Shown here: piece after piece, positions 62,405 through 64,000 of the stretch
Numbering within the stretch: position 1 is the stretch's first letter
Layout: the number at the start of each line of letters is the position of its first letter
Assembly: GCF_900172225.1 (NCBI RefSeq)
Contig: NZ_FWFO01000001.1
Coordinates: forward strand, 2,232,001-2,296,000
Reading direction: 5' to 3'
From: Falsiruegeria litorea R37
Lineage (GTDB): Bacteria; Pseudomonadota; Alphaproteobacteria; Rhodobacterales; Rhodobacteraceae
Length of the DNA stretch: 64,000 nucleotides
The notes under the pieces: model-generated
What the model was told of the DNA's origin: nothing
Seen by the model: the letters and a program-made list of their open reading frames with translations, nothing else
Databases searched by the model: none
Position numbers and translations under genes: made by a program

Positions 62405-63181
62405 CTACCACCGTCCGCTGACCGCAACCCACGACAAACGCAGACGCCTGCTGATCTCTCCGGGTACCAGCGCCCCCGCAGCAACTCGCCCGGGATTGGC
62501 AACCACTTGCTTCAACACAGCCTCAGCTTGCACTCCCGCCAACAAAGCCGCCCGCGCGGGACCGGAAACAGCAGCTCGATTGCGCCGCGCGCGATACAAG
62601 CACTTTAGCGCCTGTTGCGCCAACGTCCGGACACCATCCGGCGTGCCATCCAGAAGCGGGATCCGGCCACGCGCCTCAAGCGCGGGGATCGCCTGCAACC
62701 ACCCAGAGATGCCAGTCGCATAAGCATAATCCTGAACGACCTTCCCCTCGGCTGGGCCAAGCGCCTGTGCTGCCGCGACCATCAGGTGCCCCGAGCTGCA
62801 AGTAATGTAGTTGTCGAAATGCTCCTGATCCTCGAACGGGTCTTTGTAGATATCCCAACGCCTTACAGCGACATACTCATCCAAATTTGCCGCCAGATGC
62901 GGGGACAGGACACCAGCCAAAGGCGTCACAACTTCGTGCCGTCGGACGGGCCCACCATCCGCGATCTCTTGCAAGGCATCGCGCCACCACTGCAGTCGCA
63001 TTTCGGCAATCATAGGTTCTTGCGTGACCCAAGGCGCGCGGGTGACTTCGACATTCAGGGCATAGAGCGGAAAGAGCACCGCCCGCGCTGCAACAGGTGC
63101 TGACATGGCCGCTCGAAACCGGTCCGGGTCGGCTTTTTCGACCAGGGCCGCGCAGGCATTCAGATCCGCGTCAAACTCCAT
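62405..63181 (-). CDS. Squalene/phytoene synthase-family protein (NDUFAF6-like)
   Basis: A 258-residue protein with the fold of head-to-head prenyl synthases: DRFRAAMSAPVAARAVLFPL, then WWRDALQEIADGG and FDNYITCSSGHLMVAAAQAL. The DxxxD prenyl-diphosphate motifs are degraded, and no other carotenoid or hopanoid gene is near. Such alphaproteobacterial proteins group with NDUFAF6, a mitochondrial complex I assembly factor, more than with true phytoene synthases. A role in respiratory complex assembly is therefore more likely than pigment synthesis, though unproven. Confidence 0.78.
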   Translation of the reverse strand: MEFDADLNACAALVEKADPDRFRAAMSAPVAARAVLFPLYALNVEVTRAPWVTQEPMIAEMRLQWWRDALQEIADGGPVRRHEVVTPLAGVLSPHLAANLDEYVAVRRWDIYKDPFEDQEHFDNYITCSSGHLMVAAAQALGPAEGKVVQDYAYATGISGWLQAIPALEARGRIPLLDGTPDGVRTLAQQALKCLYRARRNRAAVSGPARAALLAGVQAEAVLKQVVANPGRVAAGALVPGEISRRLRLSWVAVSGRW

Positions 63182-63188
63182 AAGTCCG

Positions 63189-64000
63189 TTACTTCGCCCC
63201 TGCGCAGTCGCGGGTCAGCTTCCACTGGATCGCGTCCAGCAGCGCCTCGAAGGAGGCATCCACGATGTTCGCGCTGACGCCCACGGTCGACCAGTGCCGC
63301 CCCTGCCCGTCTTCGCTGTCGATGATGACGCGGGTCACGGCTTCGGTCCCGCCTTGGGTGATCCGCACCTTGAAGTCGACCAGCTTCATGTCACTCAAGA
63401 TCGCAGAGTATTGCCCCAGATCCTTGGCCAGTGCCTTGGCCAATGCGTTCACCGGGCCCCGGTCGCTGCCGGTGTCATCCATGCTTTCGCTGACCGACAG
63501 CTTTTTCTCGCCGTCCACCTTCACCACGACAACCGCCTCAGAAAGGCTGACCATCTTGTTGTACTTGTTCTTGCGCCGCTCGACCGTGACCTTGTAGCGC
63601 TTGACCTCAAAGAACTGCGGCAGTTGCCCCAGTTCTTCGCGTGCCAGCAGCTCAAAGCTCGCCTGAGCGGTGTCATAGGAATAGCCCTCGCCCTCGCGCG
63701 CCTTGATCCGTTCCAGAATGCGGCCCAAGGCCGGATCGCCTTTATCCACGGTCATGCCCGCATCCGACAGACGCTTGCGCAGGTTCGACTGCCCCGCCTG
63801 GTTCGACATCGGGATGATGCGGGTGTTTCCGACCACGCTGGGGTCAACATGCTCATAGGTCGAGGGATCCTTCAGGATCGCGCTCGCATGCAGCCCCGCC
63901 TTGTGTGCAAAAGCCGAGGCGCCCACATAGGCCGCTTGTTTCGACGGCACGCGGTTCAGGATGTCGTCCAGCATCCGACTGATCCGGGTCAGATCGGCCA
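63189..64000 (-). CDS. cimA: (R)-citramalate synthase, C-terminal part (runs off window)
   Basis: The minus-strand frame is open through base 64000; about 270 residues are seen. The visible part starts in the catalytic region end (GASAFAHKAGLHASAILKDP, STYEHVDPSVVGNTR), passes the linker with LLAREELGQLPQFFEVKRYK and ends in the LeuA dimer/regulatory domain (SVSESMDDTGSDRGPVNALA). These match the CimA/LeuA-type family, where citramalate synthase condenses pyruvate and acetyl-CoA for isoleucine synthesis. The N-terminal TIM barrel is outside the window, so discrimination from isopropylmalate synthase rests on this half. Confidence 0.85.
   Translation of the reverse strand, partial: ADLTRISRMLDDILNRVPSKQAAYVGASAFAHKAGLHASAILKDPSTYEHVDPSVVGNTRIIPMSNQAGQSNLRKRLSDAGMTVDKGDPALGRILERIKAREGEGYSYDTAQASFELLAREELGQLPQFFEVKRYKVTVERRKNKYNKMVSLSEAVVVVKVDGEKKLSVSESMDDTGSDRGPVNALAKALAKDLGQYSAILSDMKLVDFKVRITQGGTEAVTRVIIDSEDGQGRHWSTVGVSANIVDASFEALLDAIQWKLTRDCAGAK

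Noticed and set aside
62405-63181. True phytoene synthase for carotenoid production
   Set aside because: The aspartate-rich motifs are degraded and no crt or hopanoid gene is near; an NDUFAF6-like role fits better.

Overview
The window looks like a chromosomal segment of a marine Roseobacter-group alphaproteobacterium (Rhodobacteraceae, close to Ruegeria or Phaeobacter). This rests on the high G+C coding style, the iscR-desulfurase-sufBCDS order, the ICE-like iron box, the TTT transporter next to a probable sulfoacetate pathway, the arginase/CtlX/ornithine cyclodeaminase cluster and the citramalate synthase. No phage, plasmid or CRISPR locus is visible.

Layout. 1-1.7 kb: a truncated aldehyde dehydrogenase divergent from a LysR regulator, with two phased T-N11-A boxes between them. 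1.8-11.2 kb: tRNA-Arg(CCG), then a long minus-strand Fe-S assembly operon (iscR, cysteine desulfurase, sufB, an FkbM methyltransferase, a pyruvyltransferase, sufC, sufD, two Yip1-like membrane proteins, sufS), preceded by a palindrome matching the Irr/ICE box. 11.3-19.7 kb: an alpha/beta hydrolase, a small conserved protein, a fused double HD-domain protein, an exported agmatinase-like protein with a DUF3299 partner, a 27-residue exported peptide, an SMR transporter, typA, and a Gly-rich/PepSY/LuxR cassette. 19.7-26.8 kb: a probable sulfoacetate uptake and degradation unit (sauT, sauS, tctC, tctB, tctA) divergent from a LacI regulator. 27-35.4 kb: envelope and surface proteins, including AsmA and a 978-residue modular repeat protein, and an AraC regulator.

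35.6-52.3 kb is the most unusual part. A 62-bp copy of the 3' part of tRNA-Leu(CAA) lies at 35579-35640, in the same orientation as the intact tRNA at 52273-52358. This is the arrangement left by island integration at a tRNA 3' end, although no integrase remains. The interval carries an MscS channel, a 1543-residue Sel1/CHAT protein, a small peptidoglycan-binding-like protein, a TPR plus alpha/beta hydrolase protein on the opposite strand, a caspase-like protein and a 1518-residue WD40-caspase protein. The three clan-CD peptidase domains keep their His/Cys pairs, and all six proteins begin with export signals. I infer a periplasmic protease-based stress, cell-death or defence module of undescribed function.

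52.5-64 kb: DedA-family and DsbB proteins, an Lrp-type regulator divergent from the arginine catabolism operon (arginase, CtlX, ornithine cyclodeaminase), an HNH endonuclease, an RluE-like pseudouridine synthase, an AlkA/esterase/GNAT operon, an MFS carrier, a MarR regulator, a squalene/phytoene synthase-family protein and the C-terminal part of citramalate synthase. Two inverted copies of an 87-bp structured repeat lie in convergent gaps at 58.5 and 61.8 kb.
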